Origin: Aurantimonas aggregata
GTDB lineage: Bacteria; Pseudomonadota; Alphaproteobacteria; Rhizobiales; Rhizobiaceae
Direction: 5' to 3'
NCBI RefSeq assembly: GCF_010500835.1
Contig: NZ_JAAAMJ010000005.1
Span: 1 to 64,000 of the forward strand
DNA length: 64,000 nucleotides
Shown: piece by piece, positions 17,985 to 26,771 of the stretch
Position numbering within the stretch: position 1 is the first letter of the stretch
Layout of the letters: each line of letters starts with the position of its first letter
Translations under genes and position numbers: made by a program
The notes under the pieces: generated by a model
Databases searched by the model: none
Told to the model about the DNA's origin: nothing
The model's input: only the letters and a program-made list of their open reading frames with translations

Positions 17985-18524
17985 TTGAAAGGCACTATCA
18001 TGCGCATCGCCGCGACCCTGGCTGTCAGTCTCATCCTGTCGGGATGCGTTACCGGTGGAAACGATCTGGAAGACGCCTTGCGGCTGACAGAGGCGGAAGA
18101 CGACGCGCATTGCCGAAGCTTGCTGATCACGCCGGGCGAGCTCGTTTACGCGCAGTGTCGGCTGGCAATGCGCAAGACCTACCTGAACAACTACAATTCC
18201 CGCAAAGCCCAGATTCAGCAGCAATACGGGTTCGTTTCCGCCGACCTCGACCAGGCGCTGCGGGCCGATGCGTTCTGCAATTACGACGAATCGGTGAAGG
18301 AGGCGGTCAATCCGGTCGCCGAGGATGTGGCCGCAGCGATTGCCTACGGAAACTGTGCCACGACGCGCGATGCGTTGCTCCAGGCTTTCCAGACCGCGAC
18401 GGGCGCTGACGGCGTCGCCTTCTCCTTTGCAGAGCAGCCGCTGATCATCCAGCAGAACATCAGGGCGATCCGCGAAGCCCGACTCGTGATCAGCGGGCCG
18501 GGAGTAGCCGGAGCGTCTTTGTGA
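17985..18524 (+). CDS. Lipoprotein of unknown function
   Basis: A 179-residue protein with lipobox LILSGC near residue 21. I prefer the TTG start at 17985 because GGAGGG lies 5 bp upstream; ATG 18000 gives a shorter, equally valid signal with only a weak AAAGG. The mature part is helical, with four Cys (AHCRS, AQCRL, DAFCNYD, YGNCAT) spaced to form two disulphides and a long C-terminal helix (LIIQQNIRAIREARL). No family is recognised. It probably sits at the inner face of the outer membrane. Confidence 0.7.
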   Translation: MKGTIMRIAATLAVSLILSGCVTGGNDLEDALRLTEAEDDAHCRSLLITPGELVYAQCRLAMRKTYLNNYNSRKAQIQQQYGFVSADLDQALRADAFCNYDESVKEAVNPVAEDVAAAIAYGNCATTRDALLQAFQTATGADGVAFSFAEQPLIIQQNIRAIREARLVISGPGVAGASL

Positions 18525-18877
18525 CGGGACAGGCGATTGATTCTACTGGTCCCTTGCCTCTGGGAGCCGGATTCTCTCGCAACGTTGCACGATTTAACGA
18601 AGGTTGAGGCGTTCAGGTCATAACACGGCGATGGGGAAATGCCTTAGCGCCGGACGCCCGAACAACAGCGATTTCAAGGGCGTGCCCGTTTCCGCCAATT
18701 CGGCCGCAACCTTTTGTTTAGATTGAGGGGACGCTTCCCCCACGTTCCGGGTGTAGTGTGGCTTTTCGGCACTTGCCGCTATCGCCCAAAAGCAACAGGT
18801 TGCCGACGCACCGGCCGCAAACAGCGTCGGGAATTTGAACTGCGGCATCAACCGTCAGGCACTGATAGGTAGCTACT
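18525..18877. other. Gene-free spacer
   Basis: 353 bp with no convincing gene. A 77-codon minus-strand frame (18618-18851) starts with a weakly hydrophobic stretch but has no ribosome site. A short hairpin, GGGGACGCTTCCCC, lies at about 18728-18741. The spacer probably carries the promoter of the small lipoprotein gene at 18878, but no clear -35/-10 pair stands out. Confidence 0.4.
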
Positions 18878-19024
18878 ATGAAGAAAGTCATCATCGCATC
18901 GGTCGCGTGCTTCGCTCTCGCAAGCTTCGCCGGCTGCATGGGCAAGGGCATCGGCAAGGGCAAGGGCAAGGCCCCTGTCGCAGAGCCGATGGTCGTCGAA
19001 GAGACGTACGTCACCAAGGGCTAA
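18878..19024 (+). CDS. Small Gly/Lys-repeat lipoprotein (48 aa)
   Basis: A very short gene of 48 codons. The N-terminus MKKVIIASVACFALASFAGC is a complete lipoprotein signal ending in a lipobox (SFAGC). The mature peptide begins MGKGIGKGKGKAPVAEP, an uninterrupted Gly-Lys repeat, and ends ETYVTKG. Comparable tiny Lys-rich lipoproteins occur widely in alphaproteobacteria without known function. The basic repeat could contact lipopolysaccharide or peptidoglycan carboxylates, which is inference only. A hairpin follows the stop. Confidence 0.7.
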   Translation: MKKVIIASVACFALASFAGCMGKGIGKGKGKAPVAEPMVVEETYVTKG

Positions 19025-19035
19025 TGCCCTGGGTC

Positions 19036-19068
19036 ACTTGGGGGGGGCAATTTCCGCTTCCCCCAAGT
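19036..19068 (+). terminator. Hairpin after the small lipoprotein gene
   Basis: Inverted repeat ACTTGGGGG (19036-19044)/CCCCCAAGT (19060-19068) with a 15-nt loop, 12 bp after the stop codon. A short TTATTT follows at 19075-19080. It is a plausible weak terminator. Confidence 0.45.
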
Positions 19069-19175
19069 ACCGCCTTATTTCAAGTCCATGACCCGCGGCG
19101 TCCCTACGCGCGTCGGGTGTCGTGACTCGGCACTGCCGAGATGGGGACTTAATTCCCCCTCCTGAGAGGCATATC

Positions 19176-19823
19176 ATGTCCCTGTCCCTGATCCGGCTGG
19201 CCTTCGCGGCTGTCCTGGGAATCGCCCTTGCCGGCTGCACGTCGATCGCGTCGGACACGACGATGTCGGGGGCGCCGATTGCTTCGGCCTCCACCCTCGC
19301 GACGCCGGCAGCCTTCGCGCCGACCGATTACGCGACGGGAGCCTATGCGCAACAAGCCAAGCCCTATTTCGTAGAGTTTCGTGCCCGTTCCGCCATGAGC
19401 TACGGCCACACCTTCGCGGTGTTCGGCGTGCTCGACGAGAACGGCCGCGTCCCGACCGACGCCAATGGCGTGCTGATCCCGAGCATGACCGAGGTCACGG
19501 GGCTCCATCCGGCCTCGACCAGCAACGTGCCCTACACGATCGGCCACGTGCTGCCCGTCCCGTCCGAGACCGGACCGAGCGACGGCGATACCGAGAACGC
19601 CTACATGACGGCCCGCTACCGGATCGATCTGACCGAGGCGCAGTACCGCGATCTCGTGGCGTTCATCCGCAAGAAGCAGGGCAGCAGCCCGGTCTGGCAT
19701 GCGGTCCTCTACAATTGCAGCGCCTATGTCGGCGATATCGCCAAGCACCTTGGCCTGCAGACTCCGAATTCGATGCTGTTTCCGAAGGAATACATCAACA
19801 AGCTCGAAGCGTTGAACAGCTGA
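19176..19823 (+). CDS. Lipoprotein with a Cys/His pattern, unknown function
   Basis: A 215-residue protein with lipobox IALAGC. ATG 19176 follows GAGAGG, and the 5' leader has two small hairpins (CTCGGC/GCCGAG at 19126-19140 and GGGGA/TCCCC at 19143-19158). The mature domain contains SYGHTFAVFG, IGHVLPVPSE and WHAVLYNCSAYVGDIAKHLG. The order of a conserved G-H-x-F, later H, and an N-C-S-A-Y motif is reminiscent of papain-like/NlpC-type folds that act on or bind peptidoglycan peptides. I cannot confirm a catalytic triad. A strong intrinsic terminator follows. Confidence 0.65.
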   Translation: MSLSLIRLAFAAVLGIALAGCTSIASDTTMSGAPIASASTLATPAAFAPTDYATGAYAQQAKPYFVEFRARSAMSYGHTFAVFGVLDENGRVPTDANGVLIPSMTEVTGLHPASTSNVPYTIGHVLPVPSETGPSDGDTENAYMTARYRIDLTEAQYRDLVAFIRKKQGSSPVWHAVLYNCSAYVGDIAKHLGLQTPNSMLFPKEYINKLEALNS

Positions 19824-19865
19824 CGGCTCTGTCGCCGCTGGATTTCATCAGGTGGTGACATGCTG

Positions 19866-19898
19866 AAAAGCCAGGGGGTTCCGCCTCCTGGCTTTTTT
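19866..19898 (+). terminator. Intrinsic (Rho-independent) terminator
   Basis: Perfect 10-bp stem AAAAGCCAGG (19866-19875)/CCTGGCTTTT (19887-19896), continuing into a run of six T residues. It lies 43 bp after the stop codon of the upstream lipoprotein gene. It also separates that gene from the convergent matR. Confidence 0.9.
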
Positions 19899-19930
19899 CG
19901 TTTCGTGGGCGCTCTGGCTGAATGCGCTCC

Positions 19931-20698
19931 TCACCCACGCCGCGGGCCGTCGCGCTCGGCTACGCCGGCCACGAGATCGGCGAAGCGCTCGCCCTGAACG
20001 GCGATGTGATCGCGCAGTTCCCGCTCTGCCGCTTCCCCATCACCCGCCACGATCGCCGCGACGATCCGGCCATGCTCGGCCAGCGACTGGCGCATCCGTT
20101 GCGGCACCCGCAGCTGGAGGCGCCGATGCGCTTTCAGCCGATGATGCAGCCGCCGTGCCTCGGCCGCGAGGAACGCGTTGCCGCAAGCGTCGTAGACTGA
20201 ATGATGGAAGCGCTCGTTCTCGTAGTAATAGGCATCCGGATCGCGCAGCTGCGCTGCCTGTTCGCAGGCATCGAGAGCCGTCAGGAGCGCATCAAGCGCA
20301 GCCCGCTCAGCCCTGCGGGCAGCCAGCCGGCCCGCCATGCCTTCCAGCTCGGCCATCACCTCGAACATCTCCACCAGCTCGGCAAGACCGATATGCCGGA
20401 TGAAGGCGCCGCGATTGGGAATCTGCTCGATCAGGCCAGCCGAGGCCAGCTGATTGATAGCTTCGCGGATCGGGGTCCGTGACACCCCGAAGCGTTTGGC
20501 AAGCCCGGACTCGTCGAGACGCTCGCCGGCGTCCCGCGCGCCGATGACGATCTCCTGCTCGAGTGCGTCGCGAATATCGCTGGCGCGGGGCCGGGTTCCA
20601 GGCCGTTGGCTCTTTCGTCCCTCGAACGAGGCAGGGGCACTTCCTGACAACCCATCAAGGATGGCGACAGAAGTGATCGGGGCATCAGAGGAGGTCAT
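19931..20698 (-). CDS. matR: GntR/FadR-family regulator of malonate catabolism
   Basis: A 255-residue regulator. The N-terminal winged helix (LDESGLAKRFGVSRTPIREA, then INQLASAGLIE) is of GntR type. The C-terminal all-helical FCD domain carries the metal-binding pattern Asp-His-His (ENERFHHSVYDACG, LAEHGRIVAAI, LRDHIAV). It diverges from the TRAP transporter and malonyl-CoA genes. In rhizobia MatR is a malonate-responsive GntR protein binding a GTATAC-centred palindrome, and such a site lies 5 bp upstream of this start. ATG 20698 has no Shine-Dalgarno, so leaderless translation or a start at ATG 20725 is possible. Confidence 0.85.
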   Translation of the reverse strand: MTSSDAPITSVAILDGLSGSAPASFEGRKSQRPGTRPRASDIRDALEQEIVIGARDAGERLDESGLAKRFGVSRTPIREAINQLASAGLIEQIPNRGAFIRHIGLAELVEMFEVMAELEGMAGRLAARRAERAALDALLTALDACEQAAQLRDPDAYYYENERFHHSVYDACGNAFLAAEARRLHHRLKAHRRLQLRVPQRMRQSLAEHGRIVAAIVAGDGEAAERELRDHIAVQGERFADLVAGVAERDGPRRG

Positions 20699-20702
20699 CT
20701 GA

Positions 20703-20714
20703 ATCGTATACAAT
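20703..20714. promoter_or_regulatory. MatR operator
   Basis: ATCGTATACAAT, a 12-bp palindrome with one mismatched pair around a perfect GTATAC core. It matches the known FCD/MatR-type operator (TTGTATACAA-like). It lies between the divergent matR and dctP-type genes, 76 bp before the latter's start, and can control both. A TTGACA (20719-20724) immediately beside it may be the -35 box of the plus-strand promoter. Confidence 0.75.
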
Positions 20715-20790
20715 CTGGTTGACATGGCATGCAAGAGTGTATTGGCTCGCCTGAATGCGCTGGGAGGCGCTTTCCAAGGGAGGAAAAACC

Positions 20791-21780
20791 ATGAAATCGA
20801 TACTGCTTTCGGCTGTCTGCACCCTGGCGATCACTGGCGGCGCGCTCGCCCAGGACGTGACGTTGCGGGCCTCGCACCAGTTCCCGGGCGGCAAGGGCGA
20901 CGTCCGCGACGAGATGGTCCAGATGATCGCGCGCGACATCGAGGCGGCCAATGTGGGGCTGACGATGCAGGTGTTCCCGGGCGAGTCGCTGTTCAAGGCG
21001 AGCGACCAGTGGGGCGCCGTCACCAAGGGCCAGGTCGACATCACCGCCTTTCCGCTCGACTATGCCTCGGGCCGCCATCCGGAATTCTCCGCGACGCTGA
21101 TGCCGGGCCTCGTCGGCAATCACGAGCGCGCTGCTCGCCTCAACGATTCGCCGTTCATGGATTCGATCAAGGAATCCATCGACAAGGCCGGCGCCATGGT
21201 TCTTTCCGACGCATGGCTCGCCGGCGGCTTCGTGTCGTCGAAGAACTGCATCACCACCCCCGAGAGTGCCAAGGGGCAGACGCTGCGCGCCGCCGGCCCG
21301 GCCTTCGAGCACATGCTTGTCGGCGCCGGCGCATCGATCTCCTCGATGCCGTCGTCCGAGATCTATACCGGCATGCAGCAGAACGTCCTGCAGGGTGCCA
21401 GTACGTCGTCCGGCTCGCTGGTCTCGTTCCGCATCTATGAAGTGGCCACGTGCCTCACGGCGCCCGGCGAGAACGCGCTCTGGTTCATGTACGAGCCGGT
21501 GATCATGTCGAAGCGCTCCTTCGAGCGCCTGACCAAGGAGCAGCAGGACGCGCTTGTCGCTGCCGGCGAGAAGGCCGAGGCGTATTTCGCCGAGGAAGCA
21601 CCGAAGCTCGATGAAAAGCTCATCGAAGCCTACAAGGAGGCCGGCGTCGAGGTGGTCGAGATGTCCAAGGAAGACTACGACGCCTGGCTCGCCGTCGCCC
21701 AGGAGACCTCCTACAAGGAGTTCGCCGAGAAGGTGCCGAACGGCCAGAAGCTGATCGACGACGCGCTCGCCGTCGAGTGA
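20791..21780 (+). CDS. TRAP transporter substrate-binding protein, malonate (DctP/MatP type)
   Basis: A 329-residue periplasmic protein of the DctP family. It has a signal peptide ending GGALAQD, then VTLRASHQFPGGKGDVRDEM, MQVFPGESLFK and the family segment around LRAAGPAFEHMLVGAGASI and SEIYTGMQQNVLQGA. The conserved substrate Arg is expected in TLRAAG. ATG 20791 follows AAGGGAGGAAAAACC, a strong ribosome site. It is the first gene of the five-gene operon dctP-dctQ-dctM-matA-matB. That context, together with matR, makes malonate the probable substrate. Confidence 0.9.
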   Translation: MKSILLSAVCTLAITGGALAQDVTLRASHQFPGGKGDVRDEMVQMIARDIEAANVGLTMQVFPGESLFKASDQWGAVTKGQVDITAFPLDYASGRHPEFSATLMPGLVGNHERAARLNDSPFMDSIKESIDKAGAMVLSDAWLAGGFVSSKNCITTPESAKGQTLRAAGPAFEHMLVGAGASISSMPSSEIYTGMQQNVLQGASTSSGSLVSFRIYEVATCLTAPGENALWFMYEPVIMSKRSFERLTKEQQDALVAAGEKAEAYFAEEAPKLDEKLIEAYKEAGVEVVEMSKEDYDAWLAVAQETSYKEFAEKVPNGQKLIDDALAVE

Positions 21781-21858
21781 TCGGCCGTCCCGCAACGGAC
21801 ATGTTCGCGGGGGCCGTATCGTCGGTCCCCGCCCCTCGCCTCTTGCCTGGTACCTGAC

Positions 21859-22398
21859 ATGCGGTCCTTCATCGCCGCCGTTTCCGCCATTTCGCGGTTT
21901 CTCGGCCTCATCGCGGGCATTTTGCTGTTCACCGCGATCCTCTCGGTCACTCAGATGGTCTTCGTGCGCTACGTGCTCGTCCAGTCCACCGTCTGGCAGA
22001 CCGAATACACGATCTACGCCATCGTCGCCGCGACGTTCCTGGGCGCCCCTTGGGTGCTGATCGAGCGTGGCCACGTCAATGTCGACCTCCTGCAGATGGC
22101 GGTCGGACAGCGCGTTCGACTCGTCCTGCAGATGCTGTCGGGCCTAGCCTCGATGGTCTTCGTCGGGCTGCTGGCCTACGCCGCCTGGTATCATTTCGAG
22201 GAAGCCTGGGTGAACGGCTGGACGACCGAGACGGTCTGGGCGCTGCCGCTCTGGATTCCCGTCCTGCCGATGCTAATCGGGATGGTCTGGCTGCTGGTGC
22301 AGTACGTCGCCGAGTTGGCGCGCCTCTGGCTCGACGGCCCCGATGCTGCACTCGGCGCGAAGGAAGCGCTGTTCTCAGACATCGCCAAGGGAGCGTGA
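21859..22398 (+). CDS. TRAP transporter small permease, malonate (DctQ/MatQ type)
   Basis: A 179-residue protein with four hydrophobic segments, the standard DctQ topology. Recognisable blocks are TEYTIYAIVAATFLGAPWVL and ERGHVNVDLL, where the family consensus is G-A-x-x-L-x-x-x-x-H-V-x-V-D. It forms the membrane complex with the large permease downstream; the two genes are separated by 1 bp. The C-terminal cytoplasmic tail is short. Confidence 0.9.
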   Translation: MRSFIAAVSAISRFLGLIAGILLFTAILSVTQMVFVRYVLVQSTVWQTEYTIYAIVAATFLGAPWVLIERGHVNVDLLQMAVGQRVRLVLQMLSGLASMVFVGLLAYAAWYHFEEAWVNGWTTETVWALPLWIPVLPMLIGMVWLLVQYVAELARLWLDGPDAALGAKEALFSDIAKGA

Positions 22399-22399
22399 C

Positions 22400-23725
22400 A
22401 TGAGCCCGACCGTTTCCGGCCTTGCCATGCTCGCGGGGCTGATGGTGCTGCTCGCCATCGGCACGCCCGTCGCCTTCTCCCTCGGCCTCGTCTCGATGGG
22501 CGCGTTGTTCGTCGTCTACGGGCCGTTCTTCCTGGAAACAATCGGCGAGCAGTTCCTCGGGGGCCTCGCCTCCTTCGGCCTCGTCGCCGTGCCGATGTTC
22601 ATCCTGATGGGCGCGGCCGTCGCGTCCTCGCCCGCCGGCAAGGACCTCTACGAGGCACTGGACCGCTGGCTCAACCGCGTCCCGGGCGGGCTGGTCCTTT
22701 CCAATCTCGGCGCCTGCTCGATCTTCTCCGCCCTTTCGGGGTCCTCGCCCGCAACCTGTGCGGCGATCGGCAAGATGGGCATCCCCGAGATGCGCCAGCG
22801 CGGCTATCCGGCGGAAATCGCCGCCGGTTCGATCGCCGCCGGTGGCACGCTTGGCATCCTGATCCCACCGTCGGTGACGATGATCGTCTACGGCATCGCC
22901 ACGGAGACCTCGATCGGACGGCTGTTCCTCGCCGGGGTCGGGCCGGGCATCATGCTCACTGCCCTGTTCATGGCCTGGACGATCTATTCCTGCCGTCGCC
23001 AAGGTCTCGGGCTGACCGAGCTCAGCCAGCGTTTCACCATGCGCGAGCGGTTCGCTGCGCTGCCGCGGGTCCTGCCGTTCCTGGCGATCATCGTCGCCGT
23101 GCTGTTCGTGCTCTATGGCGGCATCGCCACGCCCTCGGAGGCTGCCGGCGTCGGCGCGCTGTTCTGCCTGATCCTGGTCGCGGTGATCTACGGCATCTTC
23201 TCGAAGAGCTGGAAGTTTTCCCAGATGGGCGGGATCTTCCGCGACACGCTGAAGGAAAGCGTGATGATCATGCTGATCATCGGTGCGTCGGAACTGTTTG
23301 CCTTCGCCCTGTCGTCGCTGTTCATCACCCAGTCGATCGCCGCCTTCATCGCCGATCTCGACGTCAATCGCTGGGTGCTGATGGGGGTCATCAACCTCTT
23401 CCTGCTGGTAGCAGGGTTCTTCCTGCCGCCGGTGGCGGTGATCCTGATGACCGCGCCGATCCTGCTGCCGATCATCATGGGCGCCGGGTTCGATCCCTAC
23501 TGGTTCGCGGTCATCCTGACGATCAACATGGAGATCGGCCTGATCACCCCGCCGGTCGGGCTCAACCTCTACGTCATCAACGGCATCGCGCCGGATATCT
23601 CACTCGGCCAGATCCTGCGGGGCTCCCTGCCCTATGTCGGATGCATGGTGTTTGGCATCGTGCTTCTGTGCTTGTTTCCCGACATCGCGCTCTTCCTGCC
23701 GAACCTCGTGATGGGCCCTTCGTAA
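22400..23725 (+). CDS. TRAP transporter large permease, malonate (DctM/MatM type)
   Basis: A 441-residue, strongly hydrophobic protein with roughly 12 membrane segments. DctM signatures visible are SGSSPATCAAIGKMGIPEM and GYPAEIAAGSIAAGGTLGIL, then IPPSVTMIVYGI, and near the C-terminus MEIGLITPPVGLNLYVI. It drives sodium-coupled dicarboxylate import with the small permease. Its TAA stop overlaps the next start (TAATG at 23723-23727), indicating translational coupling to malonyl-CoA decarboxylase. This tight link of transport and metabolism fixes the operon's role. Confidence 0.93.
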   Translation: MSPTVSGLAMLAGLMVLLAIGTPVAFSLGLVSMGALFVVYGPFFLETIGEQFLGGLASFGLVAVPMFILMGAAVASSPAGKDLYEALDRWLNRVPGGLVLSNLGACSIFSALSGSSPATCAAIGKMGIPEMRQRGYPAEIAAGSIAAGGTLGILIPPSVTMIVYGIATETSIGRLFLAGVGPGIMLTALFMAWTIYSCRRQGLGLTELSQRFTMRERFAALPRVLPFLAIIVAVLFVLYGGIATPSEAAGVGALFCLILVAVIYGIFSKSWKFSQMGGIFRDTLKESVMIMLIIGASELFAFALSSLFITQSIAAFIADLDVNRWVLMGVINLFLLVAGFFLPPVAVILMTAPILLPIIMGAGFDPYWFAVILTINMEIGLITPPVGLNLYVINGIAPDISLGQILRGSLPYVGCMVFGIVLLCLFPDIALFLPNLVMGPS

Positions 23726-25077
23726 TGAGCCGGGTTTCGCTGCTCTCCGACCTTCTCTCGTCGATCGGGGCCCGGTCCTGGTTCCTCGGCGACGACGCGA
23801 CGCGCCGCATCGCGCTGCCGGAGCTCGCCGGTCTCTGCCACCGGTTGGTCTCCTCGCGCGGCGAGGCGTCGGGTGTCCGGCTGGCCGCCGATATCCTCAA
23901 GGGCGTCCGCGCCCTCGACGACGCCGAGGCGGAACGGTTGTTCGCGATCCTGGCGGAAGAATTCGGGCCGGACGAGGCAGCATTGCGCGATGCCGCGGAA
24001 GCCTTTGCCAGTTCGCCTGGCCCGGCAACCCTGTCGACGCTCCAGCGTATCGCGGAACCACCGCGGCAGGAGCTTTTCCGGCGCCTGAACCTTGCTCCCG
24101 GTGGCACCGCGGAGATCGTCCGGCTGCGCGAGCGGCTGCTGCCGTTCCTGCGGCGCGACCGCGAACGGCTCGGCCCGGTCGAGGACGATCTGCGGCATCT
24201 GTTCCAGTCCTGGTTCAACCGCGGCTTCCTCTTGATGCGGCCGATCGACTGGAACACGCCCGCCAGCATCCTCGAAAAGATCATCCGCTACGAGGCGGTG
24301 CACGCCATTGCCACATGGGAAGAGCTCCGCCAGCGGCTGGCCCCGGCCGATCGCCGGTGCTTCGCCTTCTTCCACCCCTCGATCCCGGACGACCCGCTGA
24401 TCTTCGTCGAGGTGGCACTCACGGCCGAGATCCCGGCGTCGATCGCCTCGGTTCTCGATCCCGCACGGCCGGTCCTCGCGCCCGACGCGGCACAGACGGC
24501 GGTGTTCTATTCGATCTCGAACTGCCACGCGGGTCTTGCCGGCGTCAGCTTCGGCTCCTTCCTGATCAAGCAGGTCGCCGAGGACCTCAAGGAAACCGTC
24601 CCGAGCCTCAAGACCTTCGTGACGCTGTCGCCGGTTCCGGGCTTCGCGGCCTGGCTCGCGGGGCTGTCGCCCGCCGGCATCGAGAAGCTTGAGGCAAACG
24701 AAAAGCAGGCGATCGCGATCGTCGGGGAATCCGACTGGACAGCCAGTCCGGCCAAGGTGGAAGCCGCCCGGCCCGGGCTCTTGTCGCTGGCAGCACGCTA
24801 TTTCCTGCGGGCCAAGCGCCCGGACGGCCGCCCCGTCGATCCGGTGGCGCGTTTCCATCTAGGCAATGGCGCGATGCTCAACCGGATCATGCATGTCGGC
24901 GACATTTCCGCCGGCGGGCTCGCGCAGGCGCACGGGCTGATGGTCAATTATCTCTACGATCTTCCGCGGGTGGAGCAGCGGCATGAAGCCTTTGCGAGCG
25001 AGGCGGAGATCGCGGCGAGCCGGGCGGTGACGTCGCTGCTTCCCGGCCGCGGCAGTGCAATGAAGGACGTAGCATGA
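23725..25077 (+). CDS. matA: Malonyl-CoA decarboxylase
   Basis: A 450-residue MLYCD-family enzyme that decarboxylates malonyl-CoA to acetyl-CoA. Typical blocks are LNLAPGGTAEIVRLRERLL, FIEVALT-like FVEVALTAEIP, VFYSISNCHAGLAGVSFGSF followed by LIKQVAEDL, and FVTLSPVPGFAAWL. The catalytic Ser/His pair of this GNAT-fold enzyme is expected in the SPVPGF block and in HLGNGAMLNR. No targeting signal is present. It is coupled to the DctM gene by TAATG and to matB by a 4-bp ATGA overlap. Confidence 0.95.
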   Translation: MSRVSLLSDLLSSIGARSWFLGDDATRRIALPELAGLCHRLVSSRGEASGVRLAADILKGVRALDDAEAERLFAILAEEFGPDEAALRDAAEAFASSPGPATLSTLQRIAEPPRQELFRRLNLAPGGTAEIVRLRERLLPFLRRDRERLGPVEDDLRHLFQSWFNRGFLLMRPIDWNTPASILEKIIRYEAVHAIATWEELRQRLAPADRRCFAFFHPSIPDDPLIFVEVALTAEIPASIASVLDPARPVLAPDAAQTAVFYSISNCHAGLAGVSFGSFLIKQVAEDLKETVPSLKTFVTLSPVPGFAAWLAGLSPAGIEKLEANEKQAIAIVGESDWTASPAKVEAARPGLLSLAARYFLRAKRPDGRPVDPVARFHLGNGAMLNRIMHVGDISAGGLAQAHGLMVNYLYDLPRVEQRHEAFASEAEIAASRAVTSLLPGRGSAMKDVA

Positions 25078-26603
25078 CGAACCGCCTGTTCGATGGCCTG
25101 ATGGAAGCCGGCCGCCGTGATCCGACGAAGCGCTTTGCCGTGCTGCCTGACGGGCGGAACTACACCTATGGCGACGTGGAAGCGGTCTCTGCGCGCTTCG
25201 CCAATGTCCTGATCGGTCTCGGCGTGAAGCCTGGCGACCGCGTGGCGGCGCAGGTCGAGAAGTCTATCGAAGCTTTGATGCTCTATCTCGGCACGGTCCG
25301 GGCCGGCGGCGTGTTCCTGCCGTTGAACACCGGCTACACGACCTCCGAGATCGCCTACTTCCTCGATGATGCCCGCCCGGCGGTGTTCGTCTGCAATCCG
25401 GCTGCGCGCGACGGGCTGGCACCGCTCGCGGAGAAGGCAGGGGCAAGGCTCGAGACGCTCGGCGTCTGGACGTCCGCCGACCGTTCCGCGGGGTCGCTCT
25501 TCGATGCCGCCCTCGCGGCACCGGAGAAATTCGAGAGCGTCGCGCGGGCCGGCAACGATCTCGCGGCCATCCTCTACACGTCGGGGACGACCGGCCGCTC
25601 CAAGGGCGCCATGCTGACGCATGACAACCTCCTGTCGAATGCCGCGGTGTTGCGCGACACCTGGCGCTTCACGGCGGACGACGTGCTGCTCCACGCTCTG
25701 CCGATCTTCCACACACATGGCCTTTTCGTCGCGTCCAACACCGTCCTGATCGTCGGGGCATCGACGATCTTCCTGCCGAAATTCGATGCCGAGCAGGTCT
25801 TCCACTATTTGCCGCAGGCGACGACCATGATGGGAGTCCCGACCTTCTACACGCGCCTCCTCGCCGACGAACGGCTGACCCGAGAGGCGACGGCCCACAT
25901 GCGGCTGTTCGTATCGGGATCGGCGCCGCTGCTGGCGGAGACCCACCGGGAGTTCGAGGCACGCACCGGCCAGCGGATCCTCGAACGCTACGGCATGACC
26001 GAGACCAGCATGAGCACATCCAACCCTTATGAGGGCGAGCGACGGGCCGGGACCGTCGGCTTCCCGCTGCCGGGGGTCGCGCTTCGCGTAGTCGACGTCG
26101 AAACCGGTAATGAACTGCCCCAGGGCGAGATCGGGGTGATCGAGGTCAAGGGCCCGAACGTCTTCTCGGGCTACTGGCAGATGCCGGAAAAGACCGCGGC
26201 GGAATTTCGCGACGATGGCTATTTCATCACCGGCGATCTCGGCCTGGTCGATCCCGATGGCTACGTGACGATCGTCGGTCGCGGCAAGGATCTGGTGATC
26301 TCCGGCGGCTTCAACATCTATCCGAAGGAAGTCGAACTCGCGCTGGACGAATTGCCCGGCGTGGTCGAGAGCGCCGTCATCGGCGTGCCGCATCCCGACT
26401 TCGGCGAGGGCGTGGTCGGTGTCGTGGTCGCCAGGGGCGCACTGCGCGAGGAAGAACTGACCGCTGCGCTGAAAGAGCGGCTGGCGCGTTTCAAGCAGCC
26501 CAAGCGCATCGTCTTCGTCGACGAACTACCCCGCAACACCATGGGCAAAGTGCAGAAGAACGTCCTGCGCGAGCGCTTCGCCGATTTGCTGTCGAAGTCC
26601 TGA
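25074..26603 (+). CDS. matB: Malonyl-CoA synthetase
   Basis: A 509-residue AMP-forming acyl-CoA synthetase that activates malonate to malonyl-CoA. Motifs are P-loop LYTSGTTGRSKGAMLTHDN, ERYGMTETSM (A5), GYFITGDLGLVD (A7), RGKDLVISGGFNIYPKEVE (A8) and the catalytic Lys in NTMGKVQKNV (A10). The length matches MatB. It is the last gene of the operon. With MatA it converts imported malonate to acetyl-CoA and CO2 through malonyl-CoA. Confidence 0.95.
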   Translation: MTNRLFDGLMEAGRRDPTKRFAVLPDGRNYTYGDVEAVSARFANVLIGLGVKPGDRVAAQVEKSIEALMLYLGTVRAGGVFLPLNTGYTTSEIAYFLDDARPAVFVCNPAARDGLAPLAEKAGARLETLGVWTSADRSAGSLFDAALAAPEKFESVARAGNDLAAILYTSGTTGRSKGAMLTHDNLLSNAAVLRDTWRFTADDVLLHALPIFHTHGLFVASNTVLIVGASTIFLPKFDAEQVFHYLPQATTMMGVPTFYTRLLADERLTREATAHMRLFVSGSAPLLAETHREFEARTGQRILERYGMTETSMSTSNPYEGERRAGTVGFPLPGVALRVVDVETGNELPQGEIGVIEVKGPNVFSGYWQMPEKTAAEFRDDGYFITGDLGLVDPDGYVTIVGRGKDLVISGGFNIYPKEVELALDELPGVVESAVIGVPHPDFGEGVVGVVVARGALREEELTAALKERLARFKQPKRIVFVDELPRNTMGKVQKNVLRERFADLLSKS

Positions 26604-26771
26604 GAGGACGCGGGGAGTCGGGGAGTCGCCTGTCGCCACCGCACCGGGACATGCGCAGTACCAGACGTGCGCCGGACCCGCTTGGTGATCTGACCGTTCT
26701 GCAACCCGGAGCCGAAGGAATGTTTACCTTCTCCGCGTAGCGTCGCAACACGCAACAGTGCGACGAGGGCA

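Noticed and set aside
18618-18851. 77-aa minus-strand frame with a hydrophobic start
   Set aside because: There is no ribosome site, the C-terminal half lacks structure, and it lies in what is probably the promoter of the plus-strand lipoprotein.
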